IMG/VR virus record: IMGVR_UViG_3300043446_003888
Location: 1 to 25,634 of that record
From: a virus
Reading direction: 5' to 3' (one strand)
Length of the DNA: 25,634 nucleotides
Shown: positions 11,683-19,913 of the stretch, one piece after another
How the letters are laid out: each line of letters opens with the position of its first letter
Position numbering within the stretch: the stretch's first letter is position 1
Notes under the pieces: model-generated
What the model was told of the DNA's origin: nothing
Seen by the model: the letters and a program-made list of their open reading frames with translations, nothing else
Database searches by the model: none
Program-made: the position numbers and the translations under genes

Positions 11683-13589
11683 ACGTGATTGAGCAACTGC
11701 ATGCCATGCAAGAGGCGCATCCGGTGATTGAGCGGGTTACGATCGAGGAGCTGGGGGCGCTGGGCGAGGAGGGCGCGGCGCTGGCGGTGGACGCGCGACA
11801 CCAGGCGATCGCGGAGATGCGGGAGCGGCCGCTGGATTGCGGCTGGGTGCCGTGGGAGTGGTGGGTGTTCCTGCTCGAGCTGTGCGAGAAGAGGCTGGCG
11901 CATCCTGGGCGCGTGCTGGAGCTGCTGGTGAGCGGCGGCATCCGTGCCGGCAAGACGCATGTGGCGGCGATGCTGACCGTGCAGGCTTGGAAGTATGCGC
12001 GGAAAGCCACGATCTTCTGCATGGCCCGGCGTGAAGAGGACTCGCAGAATCTTCAGCAGAAGCCGATCGAGAGCTTTCTGCCGCCGGAGGTGCTGGGCGG
12101 CGCGGCGGGGAAGATCAAGCAGACGAAGCATGAGAAGGCCAAGTTCAGCGGCGGCAAGTTTACCGACAACCAACTCCAGCGCTTTCTGTATGTCGAGGAT
12201 GCCGGTGGCGAGCGCTACCAGGGCGGCGGCATGATCCAGTTCCGGTTCTTCACGCAGGAGCTGGAAAGCTTTCGCGGCTACGCGTTGACGAGTGTGTGGA
12301 GCGATGAGGGTATCCCGGTCGATCATGTGAAGGCGCTGAAGGATCGCTTGGCGTCACGCGCGATTGAGACGGATACTGAGGAGCACCGGAAGAAGATGCT
12401 GGCGCTGCATGACAAGCTGCGTGCCCTGATCGAGCGCAGGCCCGGAGCACGGCGGCCGCATGGCTCCCTGCTGGCGGCGTTGATGCACGGCGTGCATCTC
12501 ATCACCTACACGCCCGAGGAGGGCTGGACGCCGACGGTGCGCTATTTCATGCAAGGCGCGGTCAAGCCGGACAAGTGGAAGATCATCGCCCCCGAGCTGG
12601 ACGGCAAGCCCGGTGTCAAAGATCCACGGGTGCCACTCATCGCCTATCCGGCGGAGGAGACGCGGCTGGTGGCCTACCTGCACACGGCGGCCAACAAGTA
12701 TGTGCATGTGTATCCGCAGCTCTCCAAGGACTACGCTGCCAGCCCGGAGAAGGTGATCCGCATCAAGTTGTATGGCGATGCCGAGGCGGCGAGCCGCAGT
12801 GAGTTTGAAGCCGTGTGGCAGCCGGAGGCGCACCTGTGCGATTGGGCCGATCTGCCGCGAGAAGGCACGCTGTATGAGGTGATCGACGGAGCCGAGGCCA
12901 AGCCTTTCTTCATTGGCTGGTGGATTGTGGATGCCATGGGCCGCTGGTGGCAGGCCATGGAGTGGCCATGTGAGAGTGTGCCGATTGACGACGTGCTGCC
13001 GGGACCGTGGGCAGTGCTGAGTGAGAAGGACCGGGCAAATGGCGATGAAGGTCCAGCGCAGCGACTGCGTTTGAAGTGGAGCTTCGGGCAGTATGCCGAG
13101 ATGATTCATCGGATGCGTGCGCGGTTGCTGGAGAAGCTGGCGGAAACGGGAGAGCCCTGGCGCGGCAGCATCGAGCAACATCCGCTCGCCGATGGTAGCA
13201 CGATGGAAGAAGCGCAGCCGTATGAGACTTATGGAGATCCGCGCTGGGCGCAGTGGCGCGGCAATGGTGGCGCGACGATTCAACAGGAGTTTTATGATCT
13301 TGGCATCACGATCCTGCTGCCGGAAGGCGTGCGCGTGGCGGAGGGGAATGCGCTGATACGAGATGCGCTAGCTACGACCATCCTTGAGCAACCGAAGGTG
13401 CGCGTGAACCGCGAATGCACGAACACGCGCTTCATGTTTGCGAACTACACCGTGCCTGACTACGCCGAGACGACGAAGAAGAAGGACGAGGCATGCAGCG
13501 ATGCAAACGCGGTGTGGCGTTATTTCTGCCTCGCCGGTCCCCGGCATGTGGACATGCGGAACTGGGACTTTGGGGGGGGCAGTTACTGA
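11679..13589 (+). CDS. terL: terminase large subunit
   Basis: The 636-residue ATPase/nuclease would package DNA into proheads. The Walker A motif is SGGIRAGKT (85-93), preceded by the adenine-binding region WVPWEWWVFLLELCEKR. Walker B is VWSDE (206-210), preceded by the strand YALTS. The nuclease half is at about 390-600 (GWWIVDAMGRWW, then LPEGVRVAEGNALIRDAL). Its first acid candidate is the Asp in IVDAMG. Length is in the upper range for the family. The last codons run through a G8 tract (13572-13579), so the final residues GGGSY are encoded by slippery DNA. It overlaps terS by 4 bp. Confidence 0.9.
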   Translation: MNVIEQLHAMQEAHPVIERVTIEELGALGEEGAALAVDARHQAIAEMRERPLDCGWVPWEWWVFLLELCEKRLAHPGRVLELLVSGGIRAGKTHVAAMLTVQAWKYARKATIFCMARREEDSQNLQQKPIESFLPPEVLGGAAGKIKQTKHEKAKFSGGKFTDNQLQRFLYVEDAGGERYQGGGMIQFRFFTQELESFRGYALTSVWSDEGIPVDHVKALKDRLASRAIETDTEEHRKKMLALHDKLRALIERRPGARRPHGSLLAALMHGVHLITYTPEEGWTPTVRYFMQGAVKPDKWKIIAPELDGKPGVKDPRVPLIAYPAEETRLVAYLHTAANKYVHVYPQLSKDYAASPEKVIRIKLYGDAEAASRSEFEAVWQPEAHLCDWADLPREGTLYEVIDGAEAKPFFIGWWIVDAMGRWWQAMEWPCESVPIDDVLPGPWAVLSEKDRANGDEGPAQRLRLKWSFGQYAEMIHRMRARLLEKLAETGEPWRGSIEQHPLADGSTMEEAQPYETYGDPRWAQWRGNGGATIQQEFYDLGITILLPEGVRVAEGNALIRDALATTILEQPKVRVNRECTNTRFMFANYTVPDYAETTKKKDEACSDANAVWRYFCLAGPRHVDMRNWDFGGGSY

Positions 13590-13600
13590 CATGAGGAAAC

Positions 13601-13648
13601 CACGAACACGATCAACACCATGAACACGAACACGATCAACACCATGAA
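13601..13648 (+). repeat. 24-bp tandem repeat duplicating a translation start
   Basis: Two exact 24-bp copies (13601-13624, 13625-13648) each end in ACACCATGAA, so the ATG at 13620 and the ATG at 13644 both start the same frame. A third, degenerate copy follows. Just upstream a 10-codon ORF (13590-13622) ends in a TGA overlapping the first of these ATGs. Confidence 0.75.
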
Positions 13649-14207
13649 AACGAACATAAACACCACCAGACCCACACCGGAGACGGACGCTGAAAGCATC
13701 AACGGGGCGCACCACCCGCAATTTGGTTTGTCCGACCTCACTCGCAAACTCGAACGCAAGCGCGACGAGGCACGTGAGTGGCAGAACGTAAAAGTCACCA
13801 AAAATGGTGAGACGCATTGTTTAGGGACTCTGATTGATCTGTTAGAACGCGAGCGCGACGAGGCTTTTGCCAAAGCCTCGACCGTCTATCGTTGGATTGA
13901 GCGCAACCACCCGGACGGATTCATTGACTCGCAATCGCACCTCGAAAATCTCGACCGCGTTGCCGATGCGTGGCATGACAAGCTAGAGGACATGCAACGC
14001 GAGCTTGGCAAGACCCGTGACCAACTCAAAGCCATGCGCGAAGCCATCAGGGAGGCGGGGCATATTCTTGGCTACTACCGTAAATTTACGCCTGCGCTTG
14101 TAGATTTGCCAGAAGACATCTGGCTTGAGACTGTTGAGGGCAAGCAAGTCCTTTCCGCCCTCGCCAAACTCAAACCTTTCATCGCGCCTTTAACCTTTCC
14201 CGAATAA
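13620..14207 (+). CDS. TPETDA/coiled-coil protein 1
   Basis: This protein is up to 195 residues (187 from the second start at 13644). It begins with TTRPTPETDAES, then has long charged helices (LSDLTRKLERKRDEAREW, LLERERDEAFAKAS, DKLEDMQRELGKTRDQLKAM), clearly a coiled coil. The motif PTPETDA followed by LERERDEA recurs in the gene at 14461, and from memory in many verrucomicrobial and aquatic phage proteins with no known function. Its stop overlaps the next start (TAATG). Nothing in the sequence indicates a catalytic role. Confidence 0.7.
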   Translation: MNTNTINTMKTNINTTRPTPETDAESINGAHHPQFGLSDLTRKLERKRDEAREWQNVKVTKNGETHCLGTLIDLLERERDEAFAKASTVYRWIERNHPDGFIDSQSHLENLDRVADAWHDKLEDMQRELGKTRDQLKAMREAIREAGHILGYYRKFTPALVDLPEDIWLETVEGKQVLSALAKLKPFIAPLTFPE

Positions 14208-14440
14208 TGAAACTCACCCAACTCGACCAATTCAAACTTGCAGCTATGTTACTGCCTCCGTCTCCGATGTCATTGGCAATAGCTTTCGGTAAAGGAAGCC
14301 ATAGTGCATATCGCGTGCGCCATGACCCCAATCGGGAAAAAACACAAGCCGATCTGGACGCCATCGCTGCTGCGGAGGCCAAACGGCAACGCCGCGCTGC
14401 AAAACGTGCGGCCAACAATCACCCCCCCCCGCAACCATGA
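14207..14440 (+). CDS. small basic protein of unknown function
   Basis: This 77-residue protein reads MKLTQLDQFKLAAMLLPPSP at its start and ends in a strongly basic helix (EAKRQRRAAKRAANNH) and a proline tail. It resembles a nucleic-acid-binding small protein, but no family is recognised. A C8 tract (about 14421-14428) encodes the Pro run and could slip. It is coupled to both neighbours by overlapping stop-start codons. Confidence 0.5.
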   Translation: MKLTQLDQFKLAAMLLPPSPMSLAIAFGKGSHSAYRVRHDPNREKTQADLDAIAAAEAKRQRRAAKRAANNHPPPQP

Positions 14441-14460
14441 ATGAACCACAAATAACCAGC

Positions 14461-15006
14461 ATGAGCACACCACGACCCACGCCTAAGCAACAACTCTGGA
14501 CGATCCAACGCGCTGCCGCCCGCTGGCAGTGCCACGAATTAACGGTAAGACGAAAAATAAAGCGTGGTGAATTGAAGGTGCTGCGCTTCTCGCGGCAGCA
14601 TGTGCGAATCCCCTTCGCTGAAATTCTACGTCATGAGCAGGAGGCACGGGCATGGACTGACAACGCCATCACACCCGAGTCCGCCGGAAATTCAACCCAC
14701 CACCCCATGACACCCACCACACCACGACCTACACCGGAGACTGACGCTGTTGCTTGGGTTGTAGCGTTTGGGTATCAGCACCTGAACGAGGATGTCGATG
14801 TAGTTGATGCTGAGTTTGCGCGACAACGCGAACGCGAGCGCGACGAGGCCCGCGCTCTCAACGGCGACATGCTGAAGCTCATGCGCAGGCTGCATCTTGC
14901 CATCACGGCGAGGATGTCCGCAGACAATCCCACCGATGAGCAGCGCTTGGAATTGCGCCTTGCTTGGGAGGAGGCGGCAAGTTTTTGGAAGGCTTCATGC
15001 CTTTGA
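14461..15006 (+). CDS. HTH (excisionase-like) domain fused to TPETDA protein 2
   Basis: From the ATG at 14461 this is 181 residues; an ATG at 14437 in the same frame is less likely. Residues 12-62 form an HTH_17-like domain (LWTIQRAAARWQCHELTVRR, then GELKVLRFSRQHVRIPFAEILRHE). After a short linker, at about residue 83, comes MTPTTPRPTPETDAVAW and then a coiled-coil of the RERERDEAR type. The second part has its own ATG at 14707 with a CACCACCCC leader, the typical gene start of this phage. Two genes therefore seem to be joined in one frame without a stop. The whole product may be a fusion, or the second part may also be made separately. Confidence 0.65.
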   Translation: MSTPRPTPKQQLWTIQRAAARWQCHELTVRRKIKRGELKVLRFSRQHVRIPFAEILRHEQEARAWTDNAITPESAGNSTHHPMTPTTPRPTPETDAVAWVVAFGYQHLNEDVDVVDAEFARQRERERDEARALNGDMLKLMRRLHLAITARMSADNPTDEQRLELRLAWEEAASFWKASCL

Positions 15007-15037
15007 CTCAACCCATGAACACAATCACCGAGACACC

Positions 15038-15667
15038 ATGAGAAACATCAACACCCCGAAGACCAAAGTGTATGTGCGCGGCGATGCGTTTGGCGAGGAC
15101 GCGAGTGAATTTGAGCCGGCGTGGCTGGTGAGTGTGCGGGCGCTGAGGCACCGGCCGCTGTGCTGGCAGGTGTGGGTGCCGAGGTATGCGGCTTGCTTTG
15201 ACAAGGTGCCGCCGCATTGCCTGTATTGGTATGAGCCGGAGGAGGGGCACACGCCGCTGGATCTGCACCAGGTGCAGATGTGGGAATGCCTCAGCGGCAG
15301 CATCGAGCTGTGGCGGAAAGACCAGCTCACCGATGTGCCGGTGCTGGTGAACCTGGGCAAGGGCCGCACGATCGGCGGGCACTACCTGTGGACCATCGAC
15401 TACATTCCCGAGAACCAGCACCTGGGTGCCATCGACACCGCCGATGCGGACCTGCTCGATGAGCACAAAGAGGGGAATGTGGTGCGCCTCAGCAACGGGC
15501 AGATCGCCATTTACCCGAACAACCGGCTCAAGTGGCTGCCCGTGAGCCTCACGCCCGAAGGTGCCGCCGCACGCATCCCGCAGTGGGAGGCCGCCAGCAA
15601 TGAGCGCTGGGACGAGTGGTGGCACGATTCCGACGAAATCCTTGGAGACGCTAAATGGGCGTATTGA
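15038..15667 (+). CDS. hypothetical protein
   Basis: The 209-residue protein starts MRNINTPKTKVYVRGDAFGE. It is rich in Trp and Tyr (LCWQVWVPRYAACF, LYWYEPEEG), with a C-terminal W-rich end (ERWDEWWHDSDE). It has no recognised family and no membrane segment, and looks globular. An 8-codon ORF at 15015-15041 (MNTITETP) ends in a TGA overlapping this ATG and may act as a leader. Its place between packaging and portal genes gives no clear clue to function. Confidence 0.75.
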   Translation: MRNINTPKTKVYVRGDAFGEDASEFEPAWLVSVRALRHRPLCWQVWVPRYAACFDKVPPHCLYWYEPEEGHTPLDLHQVQMWECLSGSIELWRKDQLTDVPVLVNLGKGRTIGGHYLWTIDYIPENQHLGAIDTADADLLDEHKEGNVVRLSNGQIAIYPNNRLKWLPVSLTPEGAAARIPQWEAASNERWDEWWHDSDEILGDAKWAY

Positions 15668-15688
15668 AAATTCAAACCCAACAACACC

Positions 15689-15919
15689 ATGAGCCAGATA
15701 CCCACTATTCCGATGCCGCCGCTGAAGCGCAGCGCTTTGCAGCGCAACCCGCAAAAACTGCTCACGCGCAAACAGGTCGATGAGATCGCCGAGGAGATCG
15801 GTGTGCCGCGTCGGCTGCTGAATAAACTGCTGCAAGCGGATGGGGTGCGGAAATACTACACGGGCCGCGTGCGGCCACTCTATGTGCGAGTGCGGCTGCT
15901 GGAGTTGCTTGAAGGTTGA
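15689..15919 (+). CDS. small HTH-like protein
   Basis: The 76-residue protein reads LLTRKQVDEIAEEIGVPRRLLNKLLQADGV over residues 24-53, which looks like a short helix-turn-helix, followed by basic stretches (GRVRPLYVRVRLLELL). It could be a regulator of late genes, because it directly precedes the late promoter. The start follows an ACAACACC leader, as for neighbouring genes. Confidence 0.55.
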   Translation: MSQIPTIPMPPLKRSALQRNPQKLLTRKQVDEIAEEIGVPRRLLNKLLQADGVRKYYTGRVRPLYVRVRLLELLEG

Positions 15920-15923
15920 TGGA

Positions 15924-15952
15924 TTGACAAAGCCTGCTGGATGTCGCATAAC
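15924..15952 (+). promoter_or_regulatory. sigma-70-type promoter before the portal gene
   Basis: TTGACA (15924-15929) and CATAAC (15947-15952) are 17 bp apart. The -35 box is a perfect consensus and the -10 box matches at four of six bases. The site lies right after the small HTH gene stop and about 55 bp before the portal start, in the only non-coding gap nearby. It would drive the capsid genes. Confidence 0.65.
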
Positions 15953-16005
15953 TGCGGTGTGTGTGTGCCGTTCCATGGCACCGGCGGGCTACCCAATGAC
16001 CCGCT

Positions 16006-18312
16006 ATGAATGAAGATCCTACCCTCCACGAGCTGGCCCGCGACACGGTGCAGCCTGACAATGCCACACTCACCCCCAGCCTGCCGGTTAATCGAGTAAT
16101 TGATGAGCTCAATCAAGAGCTGACCGACATCGGCTCATGGCTTGCCCAGGCTCGCAACAACGAGGAGGCCATGCTGGCCATGTGGAGCGGGCAGAGCGAC
16201 GATGGACGCAAGTGGGAGAAGAACTACAACGAGCGCATTTTTCCGTGGGATGGCGCGGCGGATTCGAGGGCGCGTCTTATTGACGCGGCGGTAGATGAAG
16301 TGGCCTGCCTGCAAGTGAGCAGCTTCTTCAGCAGTGATTTGCGAGTCATGGCGATGGAAGCCAACGATGTGGATGCGGCCGGTCGTGTGCAGACGCTGTT
16401 GAACTATGAGGTGAAGCAACGACTGCGTGCGGAGCTGTGGCGTGAGCTGAACTTTGCGGCACAATGGACACGGATTTTTGGTCACGCGGTCATGCACGTT
16501 GGCTGGAAACAGGAATGGACCACGGGACGCGAGAGCTTGACCGAAGAACAACTGGCCTCCATGCTGGCCGAGGAAGGCCTGATGGCGCTGCAAGCCATCA
16601 CGGGGCAGCCTGCGGATGAGCAGCAGGCCGTGCTCATCCAGGAGAGCAGCTTGGCGACGGTGCTGGATGCACTCGATGCCGAAGGGCGAAGCATTGAGAT
16701 CGAGGCGCTGCTGCGGCGTCAATACCCGACGCTGAGTGAGCGGCGTGCGAAACAAATCGTGAAGGACATCCGCGCCGAGGGCGTGGCAGAGTTTCGCTTG
16801 CCCGTGGTCAAGCCGGGCCGTCCAACCGTGCGGGCTCTCACGCCTGGAGTGGATGTGGTTTACCCGCGTTGGATTGACGACGTGACGGATTCGCCGTGGG
16901 TGGCTATGGTGGTAAGACTTAGTGAGCCCGATTTGCGAGCCAAGGTGAACGAAGGCTGGAGTCAAGAATTCATCGATGCCATGATCGCGGCGCAGCCCAG
17001 CCCCGTGCTGGAAAGCGGGCAACTGGAGCGCAACTTGAGCAACCTGGTGAACCGCATTCCCAATGGCCGCACCCATGAGAGCCTGAACCGCAGGCTGGAG
17101 CGCGAGGGCGAGGCCTACGAGTGCTTTCACCTTTACGTCAAAGCGGTGGACGAAGACGGCATTCCCGGTCTGCAAGAAATCGTGTTGCGACCTGACCTCA
17201 GAGATGATGCCGGGCACACGCTCATCGGACTGGACCGGCTGGTGGATTACTGGCACGAGGGCGGCTGCTTTGTCGATTTTCGACGCGAGTGGAAGACCCG
17301 GGCCATCTGGCAGACACGCGGTGAGCCCGAGTTGCTGGCCAGCACGCAGCAGCAAATCAAAAATCTGCAAGACAGCAATCTGGACCGCACGGCGCTGGCT
17401 ACCCTGCCACCGGCCCGCGTGAATCCGCGCCGCGTGGCCGGCAATCAAGGGCGCTGGGATTTGAAACCTGGCACCAAGATCCCTGCAAGCAGTGGAGATG
17501 ACACCGAGTTCTTGCGCGTGCCTGCGTTGGATCAAGCCAGCTTGGTGATGGAGTCCAATTTGCGCCGCGATGCGGCCAACCTCATCGGCTTGGAGCATCG
17601 TGAGCTGCCGCCCGGCAAAGTGCAACTGCAACGCCAATGGATGGTGAACTGTTTTCTCACCTCTTGCCGTGAGGTGTTGCTGCGTGTGCTAAGTTTGGAT
17701 CAGCAATATATGAGCCCGATCCAAGTCAGCCGTGTCATCGGCAGCGGCCCCATGCCCTACCGCGTCACGCGAGAGGAAATCGCCGGTCAATACGATCTGC
17801 ACCTTACCTTTGATGTGAGGAGCTTGGATACAGAGTATGTGAGCAAACGCTGGGAGGCGATCAATCAGGCGTTCCAGACCGACCGCAGCGGTGTGCTCAA
17901 TGATGTGGCGCTGACGCGCTGGAAGCTCAGCGCGATTGATCCGAACCTAGCGGACATCGCCATGCTTGATGTGCAGGCCAAGAGCCAGCAGGAGGTGGAG
18001 GAGGAGCGCACGGCGCTGGGTAAACTCATGCTCGGCATCGAGACGGTGCCGCCGGAGGGTGCGAATGCGCGCGTGCGGCTTGAGGCTTTGCAAGCGGAGC
18101 TGCAACGCAATCAAAAAGCCGCCATGCAATACCAGGCTGATCCGGCCTTTGCCGAGGCGATCAATGCGCGCCTGGCCAAATGGGAGTTTGATCTCACCCA
18201 GCAGGATAATGCCCGCATCGGTGCGACTGGCTGGGAGCCGACGGTGACGACACCGACGGCGACGGAGCAGATGCAGCAGCAGATGAGCGCGAATGAAGGA
18301 GGTATGTCATGA
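16006..18312 (+). CDS. portal protein (head-tail connector)
   Basis: The 768-residue protein lies directly after terminase and accessory genes and before scaffold and capsid. Its size fits large portals of podoviruses and related phages. Sequence features include the N-terminal WEKNYNERIFPWDGAADSRARLIDAAVDE, a helical crown region near 560-620 (LVMESNLRRDAANLIGLEHR) and a C-terminal helical barrel (QQEVEEERTALGKLMLG). Portals form the dodecameric DNA entry ring at one capsid vertex. The start ATG is right for the promoter at 15924, and its end overlaps the next gene by 4 bp. No enzymatic motif is expected or seen. Confidence 0.8.
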   Translation: MNEDPTLHELARDTVQPDNATLTPSLPVNRVIDELNQELTDIGSWLAQARNNEEAMLAMWSGQSDDGRKWEKNYNERIFPWDGAADSRARLIDAAVDEVACLQVSSFFSSDLRVMAMEANDVDAAGRVQTLLNYEVKQRLRAELWRELNFAAQWTRIFGHAVMHVGWKQEWTTGRESLTEEQLASMLAEEGLMALQAITGQPADEQQAVLIQESSLATVLDALDAEGRSIEIEALLRRQYPTLSERRAKQIVKDIRAEGVAEFRLPVVKPGRPTVRALTPGVDVVYPRWIDDVTDSPWVAMVVRLSEPDLRAKVNEGWSQEFIDAMIAAQPSPVLESGQLERNLSNLVNRIPNGRTHESLNRRLEREGEAYECFHLYVKAVDEDGIPGLQEIVLRPDLRDDAGHTLIGLDRLVDYWHEGGCFVDFRREWKTRAIWQTRGEPELLASTQQQIKNLQDSNLDRTALATLPPARVNPRRVAGNQGRWDLKPGTKIPASSGDDTEFLRVPALDQASLVMESNLRRDAANLIGLEHRELPPGKVQLQRQWMVNCFLTSCREVLLRVLSLDQQYMSPIQVSRVIGSGPMPYRVTREEIAGQYDLHLTFDVRSLDTEYVSKRWEAINQAFQTDRSGVLNDVALTRWKLSAIDPNLADIAMLDVQAKSQQEVEEERTALGKLMLGIETVPPEGANARVRLEALQAELQRNQKAAMQYQADPAFAEAINARLAKWEFDLTQQDNARIGATGWEPTVTTPTATEQMQQQMSANEGGMS

Positions 18313-18560
18313 TCATTGAAACGATTGTGGAGGGTGGTAGCCTGACGGAGGAGGAGTGCCGGAAGGTGCTGGCGGGCAAGGCCGGTATGCCAGAGGCGCG
18401 GGCGGTGATCTCGTGGATCGAGTATCACATCGGCCTAGCGCACCAGGATGCCGAAGATAGGAGGGGCACTGAGCGGGATGAGGCTTGCGGTGCGGCGCGT
18501 GCGCTGCGCAAACTGCGCGAGGATGTGAAGGATATGCTGGTGAGTGAGCGGCGTGAGTGA
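18309..18560 (+). CDS. small protein after portal, unknown function
   Basis: The 83-residue protein reads MIIETIVEGGSLTEEECRKV and has several Glu/Arg-rich helices (AVISWIEYHIGLAHQDAEDR, ARALRKLREDVKDML). Its start overlaps the portal stop (ATGA). No family is recognised. The adjacency to portal suggests a virion assembly or minor structural role, with no direct evidence. Confidence 0.6.
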   Translation: MIIETIVEGGSLTEEECRKVLAGKAGMPEARAVISWIEYHIGLAHQDAEDRRGTERDEACGAARALRKLREDVKDMLVSERRE

Positions 18561-18570
18561 TGGCGTGCTG

Positions 18571-18630
18571 ATGCGCACCAATGGACACAAACGCGCACAA
18601 ACACGCACGGATTGGCACCGATGCGCACAC
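18571..18630. repeat. six 10-bp phased units before the scaffold gene
   Basis: Six consecutive 10-bp units each place CAC at the same position: ATGCGCACCA, ATGGACACAA, ACGCGCACAA, ACACGCACGG, ATTGGCACCG, ATGCGCACAC. The period is near one helical turn. The array fills most of the non-coding gap between the 83-residue gene and the scaffold start at 18706. It may be a protein-binding array, or a member of the verrucomicrobial 'CACGAATGGACACGAATG' dispersed repeat type. Confidence 0.7.
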
Positions 18631-18705
18631 TCAGAGTGCGGATGATTGCTGAAGCTGAAAGGGTGTGAGTTGGTGGTGGTGGCTGCGCAGGGCGTGGCCA
18701 TTGTT

Positions 18706-19881
18706 ATGGCGAAGAAATCCGCACCATCCGCCGCTTCTGCGGCTCCCGTTACATCCAGCCAAGCCGCTGATGCGGCAGGGCGTGCGCCGTCGGGACGGCG
18801 TGCCGAGCCAAGTGTTGAGCTCGTTGAATCAACACGCGCCGACATGCAAGCGGCGGAACAACTGGCTGCTGAACTGGCAGGCATCGACATGGACGAGCCT
18901 GACACGGAAAAGCAAACCGCGAAGTCCGCGCCCGATGAAGGCACCCAAGCCAAACCCGAAGCTACCTCGACACAAGCTGATGAGGCTTTCAACGACGACG
19001 CCCCTGTTTTGGGCGATGACGATGAAGCCGCAGGCGCAGGTGAGGCGGACGGCGCGGCCGAGACAGACGACGATGACACTCCTTCCGAAGATGATGCTCC
19101 CGAAGTGGCTGCGTTGAAGAAGGAAAACTTCAAGCAACGCGAGAAGAAGCGTGAGCTTGAGGCCCAGCTTAAAGCGCTAGCCGATGAAAAGGCGGAGCTG
19201 CAACGCAAGCTTTCCACGCTGGAGACGACGCCCACGGTGATGCCGGATCTCGGCATTTATGCGGAGGCGAAATCTGCCGATGAGGTGGCAAAGCTTGAAG
19301 ATCAGCAGCAGCAGTTTGCCGATTATGTGGAGTCCTTACTGGATGAAGTGCAGGAGGTTTACACCCTCGCTACGCACGACGGCCAGGAGCGTGATTTCAC
19401 GAGGCAGCAACTGCGTGACTACCTGCGTGGAGCACGAGCCAATGTGAAGCTGGCAGACAAAGCACGAAACGCGCTGAAGATCAGCGCGGAAACTGAGGCA
19501 CGGGCTAAGGTGAAATACCCTTTTGTCTTCGATGCCAAGGCCCGCCACAACGGCATTGTGCTCGATCTGGTGAAGGAGACCCCTGCCCTGAATGCGCTGC
19601 CAAACAAGGCACTGCTGCTGGGTAGGCTGGCCATCGGTAAGCTGGTGGAGACAGGCGAATACTTCCTGACCAAGCGCGGAGCCAAGCCCGCTGCTGCTGC
19701 TGAGAAGGCTAAGCCTGCTGCTAGCGCACGTCCTACTGTCTCGACCGCACCGCCCGCACCCCGGCGCAGTGCTACACGCAGCTCTGGAGGAGAAAGCTAT
19801 TTGGATCGGCTGAACCGGGGAGACAGCAACGCTGCGGTGGATGCCGCATTGGCGATGCTGGAAGACCACCCTGGCATGTAA
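18706..19881 (+). CDS. capsid scaffold-like protein
   Basis: From the ATG at 18706 this is 391 residues; an earlier in-frame start at 18646 is possible but lies beside the repeat array. Residues 1-135 are disordered and increasingly acidic (DDAPVLGDDDEAAG, TDDDDTPSEDDAPE). Residues about 134-172 form a coiled coil (EVAALKKENFKQREKKRE, LEAQLKALADEKAELQRKL). A helical domain follows (about 190-320), then a Pro/Ala tail and a last helix. Low complexity, an acidic stretch, a coiled coil and a location between portal and major capsid are the signs of a scaffold, which organises the procapsid and is then lost. Confidence 0.75.
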   Translation: MAKKSAPSAASAAPVTSSQAADAAGRAPSGRRAEPSVELVESTRADMQAAEQLAAELAGIDMDEPDTEKQTAKSAPDEGTQAKPEATSTQADEAFNDDAPVLGDDDEAAGAGEADGAAETDDDDTPSEDDAPEVAALKKENFKQREKKRELEAQLKALADEKAELQRKLSTLETTPTVMPDLGIYAEAKSADEVAKLEDQQQQFADYVESLLDEVQEVYTLATHDGQERDFTRQQLRDYLRGARANVKLADKARNALKISAETEARAKVKYPFVFDAKARHNGIVLDLVKETPALNALPNKALLLGRLAIGKLVETGEYFLTKRGAKPAAAAEKAKPAASARPTVSTAPPAPRRSATRSSGGESYLDRLNRGDSNAAVDAALAMLEDHPGM

Positions 19882-19913
19882 ACTCAATCCCAAACTTTTG
19901 AAAGGACACCCTT

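Noticed and set aside
16135-17637. 500-codon minus-strand frame opposite the portal gene
   Set aside because: It is a long shadow caused by high G+C. The plus-strand portal fits the capsid gene order.
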